From: Methylotenera_A sp044228245
GTDB taxonomy: Bacteria; Pseudomonadota; Gammaproteobacteria; Burkholderiales; Methylophilaceae
Length of the DNA: 64,000 bases
Direction of reading: 5' to 3'
Assembly (NCBI GenBank): GCA_044228245.1
Contig: JBGAVG010000005.1
Location: 1-64,000, forward strand
Of this stretch, positions 61,468 to 64,000 are shown in pieces (position 1 is the stretch's first letter; each line of letters begins with the position of its first letter). The notes under the pieces are model-generated. The model saw nothing but the letters and a program-made list of their open reading frames with translations. It searched no databases and had not been told where the DNA came from. The position numbers were made by a program, and so were the translations under genes.

Positions 61468-63315
61468 TCAGTCTTCAGCCAAGAACCCACCGCTCTGCCT
61501 TGCCCACAGGCTAGCATACAAGCCCGTCCTGGCAAGCAGCTTTTTGTGCGGCCCTTCTTCCACAACCTTACCCTCATCCAGCACAATCAGCCTGTCCATC
61601 GCAGCAATGGTAGAAAGCCGATGCGCGATGGCAATCACGGTTTTGCCTTCCATCAGCTTATACAGGCTCTCTTGAATCACCGCTTCTACCTCACTATCCA
61701 GCGCGCTGGTAGCTTCGTCCAGCAACAGAATCGGTGCGTCTTTCAGCATCACGCGCGCAATAGCGATGCGCTGACGCTGCCCACCTGAGAGTTTTACGCC
61801 GCGCTCGCCCACATGCGCATCATAGCCAACACGGCCTTTGGCATCTTGTAGGTTGAGTATAAACTCATGCGCCTCGGCACGTTTGGCGGCGGCAATCATT
61901 TCTGCCTCGGTCGCGCCCGGGCGGCCGTATAAAATATTATCCCTCACGCTGCGGTGCAGCAATGACGTATCCTGCGTGACCATGCCTATACTCGCACGCA
62001 GGCTATTTTGCGTCACGCTCTTGACGTTCTGACCATCAATCAAAATGGCGCCAGATTCAACTTCGTAAAAGCGCAGCAGCAGATTCACAATGGTGGATTT
62101 ACCCGCGCCGGAACGCCCGACCAGCCCGACTTTTTCACCCGGTTTGATGTGTAAATTAAGTTCTTTCAGCAGTTCTTTCTGGCTGCCATAGCTAAAGTTC
62201 ACAGTTTCAAACTTGATTTCACCCTGGCTTACTTGCAGCGGTTTTGCGTCTGGCGCATCGATTATTTTATTGTGCGTGGTGAGTGTGTTAATGCCGTCCT
62301 GCACCGTGCCTACCTGCTCGTAGAGTGTTGTCATCTCCCACATCACCCAGTGTGAAATACCGTTGAGCCGCAATGACATGGCGGTAACCGCAGCCACGCC
62401 ACCCACCCCCACTTGCCCCTTGCTCCATAACCACAGCGCCAATCCGCCGCCGCTGATCAGCAGGCCCATATTAAGGAAATGATTGATGGTTTCCACCGCG
62501 CTCACCAGGCGCATTTGTTTGTGCACCGTGCCCAAAAACTCGTGCATGGCAGATTGCGCATAGCCCGCCTCGCGTCCCGCGTGCGAAAACAGTTTGACAG
62601 TGCTGATGTTGGTATAGGCATCGGTGATGCGCCCGGTCATCAGCGCGCGCGCATCGGCCTGGCGCTGCGAGACCTTGCTCAATCTGGGCACAAAATACAG
62701 CAAGGCGCTTGCGTACAAAACCAGCCACGCCAGAAAAGGCCAGATAATCAACAGGTTAAAGCTGCCGACGACGGTCACCATGGTCGCAAAATAAATCGTC
62801 ACGAATACCAGAATATCTGCCACGATAAACCACACATCGCGCACTGCCAGCGCGGTCTGCATGACTTTTGCTGCGACACGCCCGGCAAACTCGTCCTGGT
62901 AAAAACTCATGCTTTGGTTAAGCATTAAACGGTGGAAGTTCCAGCGCATGCGCATGGGAAAATTGCCGGCCAGCGTTTGATGTTTGAACATGGTCTGCAA
63001 GCCGATAAATACGGTGCTTGCGATAAGAATAACGGCCAGCCAGGTCAAGTGCGTGCCTTCACGCGCCCAAAGTTCGGAAGGTGGAATGTTCGCCAGCCAA
63101 TCGACCACCTTACCCATCATGCCGAACAACAAGGCCTCGAACGCGCCGATGATGGCCGTCAGCAGCGTCATGCCCAGCAGATACGGGCGCAGGCCCTGTG
63201 TGCAACCCCACGCGAATTGCCAGAAACTTTTTGGCGGTGTGGTGATTAGGCTTTCCGGAAAAGGCTTGGCCAGATTTTCAAAATAATTGAATCCGTGTTC
63301 AAACCATTTAAACAT
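61468..63315 (-). CDS. ABC exporter (fused permease-ATPase)
   Basis: The ATG at 63315 (MFKWFEHGFNYF, 615 aa) is preferred; the frame runs further upstream into ispF, which is not expected. An N-terminal six-helix membrane domain (about 50-330) is followed by an ATPase with GRSGAGKSTIVN, LSGGQRQRIAIAR and ILLLDEATSALDSE. It acts as a homodimer or heterodimer in the inner membrane. Substrate (lipid, drug or peptide) cannot be told. It lies immediately after ispF, 2 bases apart. Confidence 0.92.
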   Translation of the reverse strand: MFKWFEHGFNYFENLAKPFPESLITTPPKSFWQFAWGCTQGLRPYLLGMTLLTAIIGAFEALLFGMMGKVVDWLANIPPSELWAREGTHLTWLAVILIASTVFIGLQTMFKHQTLAGNFPMRMRWNFHRLMLNQSMSFYQDEFAGRVAAKVMQTALAVRDVWFIVADILVFVTIYFATMVTVVGSFNLLIIWPFLAWLVLYASALLYFVPRLSKVSQRQADARALMTGRITDAYTNISTVKLFSHAGREAGYAQSAMHEFLGTVHKQMRLVSAVETINHFLNMGLLISGGGLALWLWSKGQVGVGGVAAVTAMSLRLNGISHWVMWEMTTLYEQVGTVQDGINTLTTHNKIIDAPDAKPLQVSQGEIKFETVNFSYGSQKELLKELNLHIKPGEKVGLVGRSGAGKSTIVNLLLRFYEVESGAILIDGQNVKSVTQNSLRASIGMVTQDTSLLHRSVRDNILYGRPGATEAEMIAAAKRAEAHEFILNLQDAKGRVGYDAHVGERGVKLSGGQRQRIAIARVMLKDAPILLLDEATSALDSEVEAVIQESLYKLMEGKTVIAIAHRLSTIAAMDRLIVLDEGKVVEEGPHKKLLARTGLYASLWARQSGGFLAED

Positions 63316-63317
63316 AG

Positions 63318-63791
63318 CTATTTTTGTACAATGGTACACACGGCCTCGGCCGCAATGCCTTCGCCGCGACCAGTAAAACCAAGCTTCTCGGTGGTGGTGC
63401 CTTTTACATTGACCTGTGAAACACCCACATTGCAATCAGCCGCGATATTGGCGCACATTTGTGCGGTGTGCGGTGACAGCCTGGGCGCTTCGCAAATCAC
63501 CGTGGCATCGATATTATTCACTGCATAACTTTTAGCCTCAAGCAATGCAACCACATGGCGCAACAGCTGGCGTGAATCAATGCCTTTGTAGCGATTATCG
63601 CTGGGTGGGAAATGCTTGCCGATGTCGCCCAGCGCTGCAGCGCCCAGCAAGGCATCGCAAATGGCATGCAATAAGACATCCGCGTCCGAGTGGCCGTCCA
63701 GCCCTTTTTCATGCGTGATTTCAACACCGCCGATGATACATTTACGGCCAACCACCAAAGCATGCACATCAAAGCCATGTCCTATGCGCAT
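63318..63791 (-). CDS. ispF: 2-C-methyl-D-erythritol 2,4-cyclodiphosphate synthase
   Basis: This 157-aa protein has the metal site D8-x-H10 (GFDVHAL) and GHSDADVLLHAICDALLG, and GRGEGIAAEA at the C-terminus. It catalyses the fifth step of the MEP isoprenoid pathway. It overlaps ispD by 10 bases, the preceding step's gene, and the two are co-transcribed as in many proteobacteria. Confidence 0.98.
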   Translation of the reverse strand: MRIGHGFDVHALVVGRKCIIGGVEITHEKGLDGHSDADVLLHAICDALLGAAALGDIGKHFPPSDNRYKGIDSRQLLRHVVALLEAKSYAVNNIDATVICEAPRLSPHTAQMCANIAADCNVGVSQVNVKGTTTEKLGFTGRGEGIAAEAVCTIVQK

Positions 63792-64000
63792 GATGCTGAT
63801 CCTTTGTTTTTTTCATGCTCAAATAAGGCTTCCAGCAGTGCCAAATCTTGCGGATAAGTGATTTTCAGATTGCGCAGGTCACCTTGTACCAGTTTTGGCT
63901 GCAGGCCAAGCGCCTCAATCGCTTCAGCTTCATCCGTCGGCATACCGGCATAGCGCTCCAAAGCCATTTTCAGTGTTGCATAGCGAAACATCTGCGGCGT
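63782..64000 (-). CDS. ispD: 2-C-methyl-D-erythritol 4-phosphate cytidylyltransferase, C-terminal part (cut by window end)
   Basis: The last 73 codons are visible, reading on from TPQMFRYATLKMALE with DEAEAIEALG and ITYPQDLALLEA, which is the C-terminal end of IspD. The N-terminal CTP-binding part is outside the window. Overlap of 10 bases with ispF fixes the pathway context. Confidence 0.95.
   Translation of the reverse strand, partial: TPQMFRYATLKMALERYAGMPTDEAEAIEALGLQPKLVQGDLRNLKITYPQDLALLEALFEHEKNKGSASCA

Overview
The window looks like a chromosomal segment of a betaproteobacterium, most likely from the Nitrosomonadales (Methylophilaceae-like). The family-level guess is inference. The support is: elongation factor P with an arginine at the modified position next to its rhamnosyltransferase EarP; GlnE, Acs and RF3 of proteobacterial type; the gene order trxB / ftsK-lolA-rarA-serS; yhdP-nitrilase-tldD; and DUF2934 proteins. 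No rRNA, tRNA or CRISPR array was seen. The only stretch over 300 bases without a gene is 21097-21431, which is packed with inverted repeats.

Layout. 1-5.5 kb: a Rieske oxygenase (cut by the window edge), an EamA permease, a lipoprotein, a NarL-type two-component pair and a PPK2 polyphosphate kinase. 5.5-10.2 kb: a chromosomal integron with a reverse-oriented integrase gene, an attI-like site and six cassettes. The cassettes carry a Tat-exported class A beta-lactamase, an orphan 88-aa protein, an HNH endonuclease with homing-endonuclease-type repeats, a coiled-coil/zinc-ribbon protein, a DUF1761 membrane protein and a BrnT/BrnA toxin-antitoxin pair. Each cassette's first bases are complementary to the start of its own attC, so the array can be read base by base. 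10.2-13.2 kb: a Cys-rich orphan, a family-6 type DNA glycosylase and dhaL-dhaK, ending in a 217-bp MITE-like element that sits on the stop codons of dhaK and glnE. 13.2-32.7 kb: housekeeping genes (glnE, acs, prfC, an ABC-F factor, yhdP, nit, tldD, efp, earP) with two DUF2934 genes.

32.7-39.3 kb: a DUF3147 membrane protein, then a CusCBA-type copper/silver efflux operon with a small secreted His/Cys protein upstream. 39.3-50.3 kb: greB, an AddB/AddA-like nuclease-helicase pair, a YqaA protein and mfd, a concentration of transcription and repair functions. 50.4-64 kb: rpiA, mltF, serS-rarA-lolA-ftsK, trxB, an Smr nuclease with a duplicated 3' fragment downstream, a BFD-like protein, an orphan, DUF1348, an ABC exporter and ispF-ispD (ispD cut by the edge).

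The most interesting parts are the integron, with its lactamase as first cassette directly under a near-consensus promoter; the MITE at the convergent stop codons; a dispersed repeat family seen four times (10.2, 15.2, 21.4 and 59.4 kb), two copies of which form terminator-like hairpins; and the decayed smr copy overlapping the bfd-like gene.
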